Source: Knufia peltigerae (Eukaryota > Ascomycota > Eurotiomycetes > Chaetothyriales > Trichomeriaceae). Taken from it: a stretch of DNA of 64,000 bases. Positions 22,812 to 34,173 of this stretch are shown in pieces. Position 1 is the first letter of the stretch. Each line of letters begins with the position of its first letter. Made by a program: the position numbers and the translations under genes. The stretch lies in the NCBI GenBank assembly GCA_030247855.1, contig JAPDRN010000042.1:1-64000 (forward strand), given 5' to 3'. The notes under the pieces are model-generated. The model was not told the origin of the DNA. It did not search any database and was given only the letters and a program-made list of their open reading frames with translations.

Positions 22812-23710
22812 TTTTGAATATTGAGGTACACATCCCCTACCATCCAGGACATCTACTTGTAGGTACCTACGGGGGACATACCAACATGCCAGACTTGTGT
22901 TGTTTGGTATATTGATCTGGCCACTAAATTTGTAAGTAGTACCGGTTTACTCGGGGCGAGGTTGATACGGCATACATCACCAGGTGTTTATGGAGTATGT
23001 TAAATTAACGGAGAGATGAGATAGTAAATAGATACAGTACAGTACTCCTTTTTGCTCGGTTCCTATTCTTTGATTGTGATTTACTCTGTACTCCGTACTC
23101 GTGCGGAATATGCAAATAACATGTGCTCTCCTCCGGTGGAAAATGACATGACATCGCGATCAAGATGCCTCGGCTCATTCTTTCAAACTAAATCGATTAC
23201 TCGTACTCCGTTTTTATCTGTTCGCGACAATCAGATGACCAACTTCAGTAAAATGTCCGCACGAATGAGAACATCGACAAAGGCCGAAGCAGGTCAGCAT
23301 CGAGCAATACCGCGCCCCCGGTCCTCCATTTTGAACTTACTTTAGGTTGGTAGGGTACGAAGTACGGAGACTCCGTACTGTAAGTAAGGAGAATGGGAAA
23401 TAATGTGACAGGCCTGTCGTTTGGGTTGCTTGTCATCATCGTCGGTCTGTTGTTGTTTGGCATGTGAAAGGACCACCTCAATCTGCCCTTCTTCACACTG
23501 GGCACAAGACCCAACCGAGTCCATGCGCTCGCTCTCTCCCTCTCCTTGTAACTACTACTACTACTGCTACTATTGTACTCATTCCAGACCTTGTAGACTT
23601 CTTCTTCTTATTCTTCACATTGTCAAATCAGGCCTTTTGTTTCTCTTGTTGTCCATCGTACAGTTGACCTTGATTTTCCAGACCTAGAAGCGACCATCCC
23701 TCTATTCACC
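22812..23710. other. Intergenic region with palindromic element
   Basis: About 900 bp with no gene. It contains TACTCCGTA at 23089-23097, a near copy at 23204-23212 and a perfect 9-1-9 inverted repeat at 23361-23379. Confidence 0.55.
23361..23379. repeat. Perfect inverted repeat AGTACGGAG-A-CTCCGTACT
   Basis: Nine-base arms are exact reverse complements around one A. It is the palindromic form of the TACGGAG motif that recurs elsewhere in the window, and lies 332 bp upstream of the acyl-CoA dehydrogenase start. Confidence 0.85.
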
Positions 23711-25656
23711 ATGTCCAAAACATTCTCCCTCGCGGATGTGTCGTCCCATAACAAGGCAGATAATCTCTATATTGTGGTCGACGAGGATGTCTACGACCTC
23801 ACCAAGTTTCAAGATGAGCATCCAGGCAAGTCACCTTTTCCCGCCGCTGCTGCAAACAATACTAACCGCAATCGCAGGTGGCAAGAAGAGTAAGTCCCGG
23901 CCCAGCCGTTCTACAACACACGCGGCGCCCGTTTATTAACCTCGATCGATAGTCCTCCAGCGAGTGGCAGGAAAAGACGCCTCGAAGCAGTTCTGGAAAT
24001 ACCACAATGAGAGCATCCTCAAGAAATACAAGGGCAAACTCCAGGTTGGTTCGTTAGATACCAAGAAGGCTGCGGCACCACCAACGCCCCCGGCTACACC
24101 TCCGCCGCAAGAGAAGAAGAAGGTTGTCCCGCAGGCCGAATCTGGAACCGTCGCTCCGGCACCAGGCCCAGGTGCGGCAGAGGAGGCCGAGGCGCTTGAT
24201 CCCTTCGGCGACCTCATTCCGTTCGGTGACCCCAATTGGTACCAAGGCGTAAGTACACGACCCTGATGGACTCAGAGGATCGTATGCTGACATAGACCAC
24301 AGTATCACTCGCCCTACTACAACGAAACGCATGCTGCCCTCCGTGCCGAAGTCCGAGAATGGGTCGAATCCGAGATCGAGCCATACGTGACCGAGTGGGA
24401 TGAGGGCAAGAAAGTCCCAGACACCATCTATAAGCAAATGGGTGAACGAGGCTACCTTGCCGGCTTGCTCGGAGTGAAATATCCCAAGCATCTGGTCAAG
24501 AATGGAGTCAAGAGCGTACCTGCAGAGAAGTGGGATTTGTTCCACGAGATGCTCCTGACCGACGAGCTCTCTCGGACTGGCTCAGGTGGTCTTGTTTGGA
24601 ACTTGATCGGCGGATATGGCATTGGATGTCCACCGCTGGTCAAGTATGGTAAGAAGGAGTTGGTTAATCGCATTCTGCCTGGCATTCTTTCGGGTGACAA
24701 GAGAATCTGCCTGGCCATCACCGAGCCCGATGCAGGTTCCGATGTGGCCAACCTCACATGTGAAGCCAAGCTCACTGAGGATGGAAAGCATTTCATCGTC
24801 AACGGAGAGTAAGTTCTTGTCGGTTTACTCATGCATGCTACTGGGAAGTGCTGACATTGCCCTCTAGGAAGAAATGGATCACCAATGGTATTTGGTGCGA
24901 TTACTTCACCACCGCTGTCAGAACAGGCGGTCCTGGCATGAATGGCGTCAGCTTGTTGTTGATTGAGCGCGGAGAAGGTGTCAGCACTCGACGCATGGAC
25001 TGCCAGGGTGTTTGGAGTTCTGGTACGACGTACATCACATTTGAAGATGTCAAGGTGCCCGTTGAGAACTTGTTGGGCAAGAAGGACCGCGGCTTCCAAG
25101 GTGAGCAGGAGCCATCTGACACGGCGTCGGCGTGTTGGGACGAGAACTAACCTCGTCAACAGTGATCATGACCAACTTCAACCACGAACGCATTGGTATC
25201 ATAATCCAGTGTTTGCGGTTCTCCCGGGTGTGCTTCGAAGAGTCGGTCAAATATGCCTCCAAGAGAAGAACGTTTGGCAAGAAACTCATCGATCATCCTG
25301 TGATTCGTTTGAAACTCGCCCATATGGCCCGACAGACTGAGGCCAGCTACGCCTGGTTGGAGAATGTGGTGTACCAGTGCCAGAAAATGGGCGAGACGGA
25401 AGCCATGTTGAGACTCGGAGGTGCCATTGCCGGTCTCAAGGCTCAAGCTACGACTACATTCGAGTTCTGCACCAAGGAAGCAGCTCAGATCTTTGGGGGT
25501 CTCGCGTACTCGCGAGGTGGCCAAGGTGGAAAGGTCGAAAGACTGTACCGAGACACTCTGGCCTACAAGATTCCTGGAGGCAGTGAGGAGATTATGTTGG
25601 ATTTAAGTATCCGACAGAGCATGAAAGTGCACAAGGCATTGGGTATGAAGCTGTGA
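23711..25656 (+). CDS. Acyl-CoA dehydrogenase with N-terminal cytochrome b5 domain
   Basis: Six exons, 23711-23825, 23878-23889, 23953-24248, 24303-24808, 24868-25100 and 25163-25656, encode 551 residues. Exons 1-3 build a cytochrome b5 heme domain: SLADVSSHNKADNLYIVVDEDVYDLTKFQDEHPGGKKILQ, with the heme-ligand HPGG around residue 37, and a second ligand candidate in KYHNE. A Pro/Ala/Lys linker leads into an acyl-CoA dehydrogenase: ITEPDAGSDVANL, KKWITNG, GFQVIMTNFNHERIGI and a C-terminal IPGGSEEIM block. The family oxidises acyl-CoA thioesters using FAD; the fused b5 may pass electrons. The first intron has a GC donor (AG|GCAAGT) and exon 2 is 12 nt. Both are required to restore the HPGGKKIL motif. 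Confidence 0.93.
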
Positions 25657-26643
25657 AGAGTGATTTTAGTAGAGGGAAAAATGTATTTTGATCTTGTGCA
25701 TGCGAATATGACTGCAAAGGAGGATTATATGTAACTATTATTCCATGTAGTAGTCTCAATGTGTCGCATCAGTGCCATGGAGGTTTTTTTATCTTCTCTT
25801 TCTGCGGTGTTCTCATTACGCAGTCATACACTCGGTACGTTGAGATGTTGATACTATGGACGATTCGTACAGTACAAGGATCAATTCGTGTGGCTGATGA
25901 TGCATCGATGTGGAGTTGTGCGTCTCTCGTCGTGAACGGTCAATGGATAAGTTTTAGGTGCGGCAGAGGATGGTGGGTTTGACTGTCCAGCACCTGTTGT
26001 TGGTGTGAGGGCTTTGACCACTGTACAGTAGTACTGTAGGTAACTCCGGAGCACTAGCATATGGTAAGAATAGTAACGAGTATTACTGAGTACGAAGGAT
26101 AGAATGCGTGAGAAGAAAGAAAAGACTTATGCAGGTACGTCACTAGCTGACATGGCCATCAGCATCTTTTTTCTCTTCTACCACCAAGTATTTTTTTTTC
26201 TTGCCCACTCGATTCCCGCATTACGACGCCATCCACAATATTCCATCGACTCGTACTCCGTATCGATAGCCGGCTCGTCAATGATGGAATTCTTCCCCAG
26301 TTTTCCCTCCCGAATTGTCTCTCCCATCGACTAGCAACCGGTGAATATTGGCTACGAGTACAGCATGCAGCAGCGTTGAGTCTCTCCACCCCATCACCAT
26401 CTTTTTTGGCTTTTGTCCCTGCGCCTCGATCTGCTCGCCACTTCGGTTCCCTGTAGGTGCCTCTCTTTTTTTTCCCTTGCCTGCGCAGTTTGTATAACTA
26501 GTCGCCTCGTATTCCGTCTGTGTCGGATCTTATTTCTTCTCTCTTGCTCTTCTTTTATATCCCATAATCTGTACCAGACAAACTGTATCTTCATTTTTTC
26601 TTTGGACATTCGTTACAAGTCTACATATACAACTACATTCGTC
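25657..26643. other. Intergenic region, no gene seen
   Basis: About 990 bp with the GH17 promoter. Contains an exact TACTCCGTA (26254-26262) and pyrimidine-rich runs near the 3' end that fit a leader. No gene supported. Confidence 0.55.
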
Positions 26644-27629
26644 ATGCGCCCCGCACAGCTTCTGGCCTTCGTGGCTGCCCTTCCTTCCACCCTCGCTGCC
26701 TACAAGGGCTTCAACTACGGCTCGACCGGAAGAGATCAAGCTGCGTTCGAGGCTGAATTCAACTCGGCCAAAAACCTGGCTGGCTCCAGCTACACCTCGG
26801 CCCGCCTTTATACCATGATTCAAGATGGCACCACAAACACCCCCATCTCGGCCATCCCAGCTGCCATCAACACCGGCACGTCGTTGCTGCTCGGTCTGTG
26901 GGCTTCGGGCGATACATTCGCCAATGAACTTGCCGCCTTGAAGGCCGCGATCGAACAATACGGTAGCTCGCTTGGCCCTCTCGTCGCCGGTATCAGTGTG
27001 GGTTCGGAGGATATCTACCGGATCACGCCCATTGGCATTGAGAACCACGAAGGAGTTGGTGCTGGCCCGGCCGTCATTCAAAACTACATCTCTCAGGTCC
27101 GATCCGCCATCGCCGGTACACCACTTTCAGGTGCACCAGTCGGCCACGTCGACACTTACAATGTCTGGACAAACTCAAGCCAGAATGCTCTGATTGGAGA
27201 CTGCGACTTTTTGGGTGTCGATGCCTACCCGTACTACGAGGTGAGTTTCTTTTGTAGTTGGAATTTGCATGTTTCACAAAAGAATCATCCTGACTGACAC
27301 ATTATGCACAGACCACAAAGGCCAACAGCATCGGTAACGCCAATGCCACCTTCTGGGATGACTACTCCGTCACCGTCGCAGCGAGCCAGGGCAAGCCAGT
27401 CTGGATCACCGAGACCGGATGGCCTGTTTCGGGCCCAAGCAGTGGTCAAGCCGTGGCTTCGGTCGACAACGCAAAGACCTACTACGATGATGTTGCCTGC
27501 CACGCATTCGCCAAAGGCGTCAACACCTGGTGGTACATTCTCCAAGACACCGGTGCCAGCCCTAGTTTTGGTCTCGTTGGTGCTGGATCCCCTCCGCCCA
27601 CGACACCCATCTACAGCTTGAGCTGTTAG
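26644..27629 (+). CDS. Secreted GH17 beta-1,3-glucanase/glucanosyltransferase
   Basis: Two exons, 26644-27240 and 27312-27629, with a 71-bp intron, encode 304 residues. An N-terminal signal peptide (MRPAQLLAFVAALPSTLAA) precedes YKGFNYGSTG, the typical start of mature fungal GH17 proteins. The acid/base candidate is Glu122 in VGSEDIYR and the nucleophile Glu233 in ITETGWP. The protein ends at SLSC with no GPI-anchor tail, so it is probably secreted or wall-associated. It should act on cell-wall beta-1,3-glucan, like the Bgl2 group. Confidence 0.93.
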
Positions 27630-28257
27630 ACTGGCTTTTGAGGTGGTGAGATGCTCATCATTGTATATGATATCATGAATAAAAGTTGGTAGAAGATGTC
27701 GGGGTTGGACAAGGTAATACTCGCCGCGGCACTGCTAGACGATTGGAAATAGATAGACACGATAATGGAATAATGTTTCATGCAACATCAAGTCACTGTA
27801 GGGAGCATTTACAGGAGATGAAACTGTCTCGTGCGAGGTCAACTGACAAACAAAACAATGGACAAAACTGTGTACTCGTACTCGTAGATCAATTTGGTGT
27901 CGATCCGGGCGCCAATCAGAATCCGACTTCAGATAAAAACAACAAGACTAAACCTATTTGGGCATATCAACAACCAGTCTTGTAAACAACCTCGATCGTC
28001 ACCATTCAAAACCTCATAAACCTTTTCCCTCTTTGCTTTGTTTCTCTTGCTCACTAACGCCAGGTCTCCATCGACACCGACTATCCACCCTCGAACAGAT
28101 AACACCAACGACCCTGGGGACACCGTGATAGAGAGCCCTCCACCAACAACCCAAAGAAACGGTTCCAAATGTGCACCACTTACTCCGTATAGTGACCGTA
28201 ACCTTTGAAACGAACCAAAATTTCCCATCATCATCGAGCCACCCGTAAATTCCCAAC
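27630..28257. other. Intergenic region, no gene seen
   Basis: GH17 3' flank and BRCT-gene promoter. TACTCCGTA occurs at 28181-28189, 69 bp upstream of the BRCT start codon. CGTACTCGTACTCG-type runs occur near 27875. Confidence 0.55.
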
Positions 28258-31200
28258 ATGGCTCCCAGGAAGCCCGCCAGCCCGGCGAAGCCACGACGCG
28301 TCACGCGCGCTCGAGCTGCCGATACAGCCGCGACGCCATCTCTCGAGGAAGCGCCCAAACGAAAGACAGCCACGACCTCCAAAGCGGTCCCGAAAACAAC
28401 CAAGGCAAAAGCCATAGAGTCAAAGTCTCGAGTATCGAAGAAAACAGAAACGAAGACGGCCAAGGCCACGCGACGATCGACTCCAGTCGTCGAAGTCAAC
28501 GGGAGCGACGACGATGAGGACGAGATCACTGTTGCTGCTGCTCAACCACAGCTGGGAACAACTCGAGCAGCACGATCGACTCGAACCACGACGTCCAATG
28601 CCTCGGCCTCCACATCCACATCCACACTCGCGGCTGCGCCTAGACGACGAATAAAAGTCACGCCATTAGATGCCGCCGTTCCAGAGCTCGAACCACAACC
28701 TGCCAAGAAGACAGCAGCCAAAGAAAAGAAAGAAAAGTCGACGACGACAGCAGCAACAACCAAGTCAGCTGCTATGCGGGCTAAAAGAAATGTAACGACA
28801 GCCAAGGGAGACGAAAAGTCCGAAGAACCCGAGGTCGAGCATGAGCCTAAGAGACGTGGTAGATCGACCAAGGCAGCAACAAAGGCAGAGCCTGAAAAGG
28901 TTACTTCGGAGCCCATCACGACCGTGCGCAAGACTAGAGGTCGAGCAAAGAAGGAAGACACGGCAGTTGAGCCTGTCGAGCCAGCATCGGCGCCAGTGAC
29001 GACACGACAGACACGAGCGAGGTCCGGGTCAACAGCATCGGCTACCGCGGCAGGGTCTGCAGTCAACGTTGTCATACCCGCACCAACACGCAAGAGGGTC
29101 ACTTTCCAAGACCTGCCCGAGGATGATGAGGACGACGAGAAAGAAAACAAGCAGCCTATCACAACCTCCAGAGCGAAAGGCGTGAAGAAAACCCCTGTTT
29201 CTTCTGTTGCGGCGGCGAAGAAAGCAGAAACGAATTCAAAGGGAATGCGTGCAAAGCCTATCCGCAAGCCTGCTGCAACCACGAAATCGACTCGTGGCAC
29301 TACGAGAGCCACAAAGGCCTCGAAAGCTGCCGAATCCGAGACCGAAAAGGTCATGCCGCGAGTGTTGACTCCCAAGAAGATTACGCAAGTCGCCAAAGCA
29401 GCGCCCGTCGATAGTGACGATGAAGATGAGCTCGCAGGTGACAAGACTCCCGTACGTGATCTCAGTCTTTCCCCGAAGAGAGGACATGTCTCGCCAATAC
29501 GACCAACGTCGCCTGTTAAAACACTCGATTTCACACCTGCACTCCAGTCACCGGAGAAACAGAGATCAAACACATCTCCCGGACTCATGAGCCCACCTCG
29601 ACGAATGCCATCTTCACCGTTCAAAGATATTTTGAAAGAGTCTCCGCGTCGTGCACCAGAAGGCGTGACCATTTTCCGCGCACAAATACAAGATTCGCAC
29701 AACAACAGCTCTTTGGCTTTGAACCCAAAGAATCAACAGCAATTGCTACAGTCTCCAAAACGCGGGTTGGCAGACACCATTGTCTTTCCTCCTTCAGCTA
29801 TGAAGTCGAAGCAGTCGCCGTTGAAATCAGCACTCATGTCTTCACCAGCGAGACGTCTGTTCTCTCCATCAAAGCAGAAGACCCCAGCTCGGTTTTCGCC
29901 TTCACCTGTCAAGAAGCAAGCGACTCCTGTAGAGCAGACAAAATCACCTGGAGATGTTGACATTGTCATGTCTTCCCACTTTAGACCTTCCATGTCTCCT
30001 CAACGTGGCGCTCGGGTTTATAAGATGAGCGATGAAGAGATTGCTCAAGAGATGGTGAACGAGATGGACTTTGATCAGTCTGTCTTGAACATTAGGAGCC
30101 CACTAAAAGTCGACAAAGTCAAGCCTGTGGCCGAGATGCCAGATCAGGACCTTGAGCTGCGTGACTCCGCTGCACCGAATGAGGACAGATACGACGCAGA
30201 TGATGCAGTCATTGAACCAGCATCTCTCGTTCCTGCTGATGACCTCGAAACGGATGGAGATTCTGAAGCAGACAACGATGAGACTGTTCTTGATACAGCA
30301 TTGGTAGAGCAAGGCACCTTCGACGAAGAAATGGAAGACGGGACCGCTCAAGAAGATGCCCTGACAGAAGCCTCAGAGAATGAGAATACTCCTCAGCCCA
30401 TTCAACAGGTTTCCAGTAAGAAGCTGCGATTACCGGACGCCCTCTTTCACCGTCTGCGAGATATTGATGACGAGTCCGAGGACGAACTCGCTTCGGACCA
30501 AACACCAGTCGTGCGAAGCCGTCTTAATGCCAGTGGTGTAACTCTCCACTCACGGCTTTCCACTGGCATCGCACCTCCCAGTGCGTCCAGAGGTCTCGGT
30601 TTCACTCCACTTGTAGCACAGGTTCGCGACTGGCGTGCAGCCAGCCCGGAGAAGAGAATGAGCTCGACGAGCAAGACACCTATCTCAGACGTTGTATTCT
30701 CGCCGCTCGCACAAGTGCATGTCGCCGGATCTGTCGAGATGAATAGGCAAGATACTCCAGCAAAGCAGGCACAGAAGAGAAAGTCGGTCGCCGCTCGACT
30801 ATCCTTTGCACCGTCATCAACAGGAAGTCCGGCACAGCCAGATTTCTTTGGTGAGGGTATGGCTGCCCAAGAGTTCGAGGAACAAACTGAGGAGCTCGCG
30901 AAAGATCCTGCCCAGGAGGAAGATCTTCATCAGATCATGCAGCAGCAAGGTGACACTGAAGGAGACGAGAATGCCGATGAGTCGTTGGAAGAAGGAGAGG
31001 ATGACGATTCTGAAGTGTCTAGCCATGAACCTGGCGAGTTGACAACGGATCTGATCAAGTTCACCAATGCCTCCGACACTGCCATGGTCGATTTCAAGGC
31101 TCTAGCAAATGAAGCCGAGGGAATGGCTGATGGTGAAGCTGAAGCAACTACTGATGACGAAGAACTTGAACCTACTGTGCCAGCTCATAGGCTTTCGATG

Positions 31201-33280
31201 GTCGAAGAAGAGCATTCCGTCTTGTCAAATTCTTCAGAGAATTACGGAGACGAAAACTCACCTCCTCGTCCTGCTGCTGCCGCGTTTGAACTCGATGAAC
31301 CAGTTCCAGAAAGTGAGTCTCACGAATCGGCAGATACAGAAATCATTGGGGGTACAGTCATCGGTGATGCATCAACTAGCGTTGCAATCTCTCCATCAGC
31401 AGTTGGACTCACTCCCATGGCTATTGAGAAGAGCATAGAAATGGACTTTGATGTGACTCCCATCCGACCAGATCCAAACGCTACACGAGTTGTGCATACG
31501 GTGGCAAAGGTCCCCCTTCGTCCAGAGGGTGAGATTCCCGCAACTTCGTCTCCCATCAAGATGCAACGCAAGCGACCTAGGTCGTTATCCACATCCAACT
31601 CTTTGTCGGCCAAGAGGAGAAGTCTCGCTCTCGGCGGCCCGAATGATACGGCCATCATCAGTGCTATGCGTGCTCCTGTTGACAATGGCAGTGAAACTTT
31701 GAGTTCATCACCGCAACGACGCATTCGAAGTGCAGCACCAAGCCCTGCACACACTCTCTCTACTGCCTTTTCGACACCTGGGCAGTATAGTTTTGCAGTT
31801 GAAGATTTCGGCGACAGCACACTCGATGGTATCGAACTACCCGAGGAGGAGATGTCGTCGGACCTCGAAATTGAGGATCACCAAGAGGAAACTGAAACCG
31901 CACAGCCCACCGCCAACGACGATACGATGATGACAATCGGCTCGTATATCTTCAAGACACCTGCACCTTCGGTGAGAACTGCAAGAACGAGCATGCTTCC
32001 TCCTCCGTCTACCGTCAAGTCTGTTGCAGCCAACACTACGACACCAAGCTACGCTCGGTCTACCAATTCTAGCAGAAGGAAGAGCATCAGCACACCGTCT
32101 CATGCTGCGTCCGATGCGGTTGCAACACCGGCACCGGCTACGACACCCGCTACAGTGTCAAAAAGCAGAAGCAAAACGCCATCAACGAGTTTGAAGAGCA
32201 AGACTCCGGCGCGAACACCACTCAAAGCCATCAGCGACGGACCCCTCAACGGTGCCGTTGTCCACTGTGACATTCACACGAGTGAAGGCAGTGATGCTTC
32301 GGCAATTTACGTTGATCTTCTCACGGCCATGGGGGCACGCTGCGTCAAAGAGTGGCGATGGAACCCGCGAGCCGCCCAGAACGAGGCAGCCGAGACTCCT
32401 GGTCACAATGGCCAGGTCATTGGCATTACCCACGTCATATACAAGGACGGCGGTAAGAGGACGCTCGAAAAGGTTCGAAGTGCAGGAGGCCAAGTCCTTT
32501 GTGTCGGTGTTGCATGGGTTCTCGAGTGTCATCGCAAACAGTCGTGGGTGGATGAAGGCCTGTTTTCGGTGGACACTGGTATCATGCCCCGTGGAGGTTC
32601 AAGGAGGAGAAAGAGTATGGAACCTCGGATGTTGAAGAATGAAGGTGGCCATTTGAGTTCAAAGAAGAGAAAGAGTCTGCCGGCCAGTCATTTCACCTAT
32701 CAAGACGCAAATGTGTCTGCTTGTAAGAATGTGGCCGCTGCTCAGCATGACGAGGAGGATGAAATTTCTTTTCGAGGAGCGGCAGCCGAAGAGGCCAGAG
32801 ACGAAAACAGCATGGACGAGTCCAACGTCGACCTCGACACTAGTGTGATGCACGCGGACGATGAGCAGGATGACGATTCCGTGCTCGCCGGCCACGACGA
32901 GTCAGAAGGTGAGATCAGTTCGGCTTACAATTCACCTGCCGCGGCGACGGCGGGCGAGACCATGCAGTTTTACGAACTGCCAGACGCTTTGGCGACGTCG
33001 GCGGCACGGGACGAGTCGTTGTCGTCTTCACCTTCAGGGTCGATGACCGGTCCATCACGGTCCAAAACGGCGATAAAGACCAGAACGCCACGGTCGGAAA
33101 AGGTGGACCTGAATGTCGATTACGACCCGAGGACCGCCGCGACACCATTGACTCCTTACGTGAGGAGTAAGGGTGTGGTGACGGGCGTCGCCGGTACCGG
33201 TGTCGGTGTCGGTTCGGGGACGGAAAAGATGATGATGAGCGCACCTCCGAAGCAGACCGGCCGGTCTCTTTTCGACGATG

Positions 33281-33315
<35 letters not shown>

Positions 33316-33507
33316 AATCTGGGAGAGGAGAAGACGCAGAAACGGACGGCAAACGACCGGGGCAACCGAGACAAGTTTCGACTAAAGCTGCGTGGGACGA
33401 GGGGGGGGGGAGTCGACAGAAGGAGAACTCTGGCGGTCGGCGGTGGCGGTGGTGCGAACGGCCTCGGCTTCAGACCCGTCGTCGGGAGCCCACTGAGGAA
33501 GGAGTAG
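28258..33507 (+). CDS. Large BRCT-domain protein, microcephalin-like BRCT
   Basis: A single 1749-residue frame. The first ~400 residues are Lys/Ala/Thr-rich and basic (RVTRARAA, RRGRSTK), suggesting chromatin or DNA contact. Residues ~400-580 carry many SP/TP sites (SPKR, SPPRR, SPSKQKTP), typical CDK targets. A long acidic middle follows. One BRCT domain lies near 1325-1440: GAVVHCDIHTSEG, MGARCVKEW, ITHVIYKDGGKRTLEKV and VAWVLECHRKQSWVDEGLF, most like the first BRCT of microcephalin (MCPH1). The C-terminus has an 11-residue Asp run (33283-33315) and a Gly-rich patch. A nuclear role in chromosome condensation or DNA-damage signalling is inference from the domain. Confidence 0.85.
33283..33315 (+). 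repeat. (GAC)11 poly-Asp codon run
   Basis: Eleven consecutive GAC triplets in the BRCT-protein frame, near its C-terminus. Likely length-variable between strains. Confidence 0.9.
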
Positions 33508-34173
33508 TGATTCCTCTTTTTTCTTCTTCTTCTTCTTCTTCTTCTTTTTGCTTCTGGTTCGTGCTTGTGCTTGTGACCGTACTTGTGTGCGAGCACAACA
33601 CTTTGTATTTTCTGGTGTTTGTCGAGTGGGAAGGGGACGGGGATTTTTAAATAGACAAACCGTCTCATGGCTGGAGCTCCTCCGTCTCTCTCTCTCTTAG
33701 TCAGTGATCGAGTAACAAAGACGTATCGAGATTGAAAGATTCAGGAGTTCAAATTCAAAGGGTCCGGGTCCGAATCTGTTGGAAGGGGGAGGTGGTTGTT
33801 ACGGACCACCCCACCCACTCACAAATGGCATCGACGCGCAAAAAATGACGATCAAAGAACATTGTCTGTCTACAGGGGAGTCGTAATCACAAACCACCGC
33901 CATTCCCACCATCACGAAGCAAACCAACAACATCATTAAGCGTATTTTCTACTCCCTTTTCGAGTACTATATATATACTATGTAAATCCCAAGATCCCGT
34001 CCTGTCCCATTCCTAGAAGAGAAAAGAAAAGGTTTTGCCGACTTTCGCTTCGCATCGCTTTAGACATTTCTCGTTCAATGCGCACGAGAGAAACAAGAAA
34101 AAATCAGACAGAGGACCAAAGAAATCCAAAAAAAATCAAAGAGACCTCGATGACAGAACACATAACGGAACTG
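33508..34173. other. Convergent intergenic region with (TTC)n tract
   Basis: 666 bp between the stops of the BRCT gene (+) and the unknown 1320-residue gene (-). Contains TTC repeats at 33521-33546, a CT run near 33682, and an AT-rich ACTATATATATACTAT stretch near 33965. No gene. Confidence 0.55.
33521..33546. repeat. (TTC)n microsatellite
   Basis: About eight TTC units just after the BRCT-gene stop, non-coding. Confidence 0.85.

Noticed and set aside
28542..29705. 387-codon minus-strand frame
   Set aside because: Antisense of the Ala/Thr/Lys-rich start of the BRCT protein; no domain.
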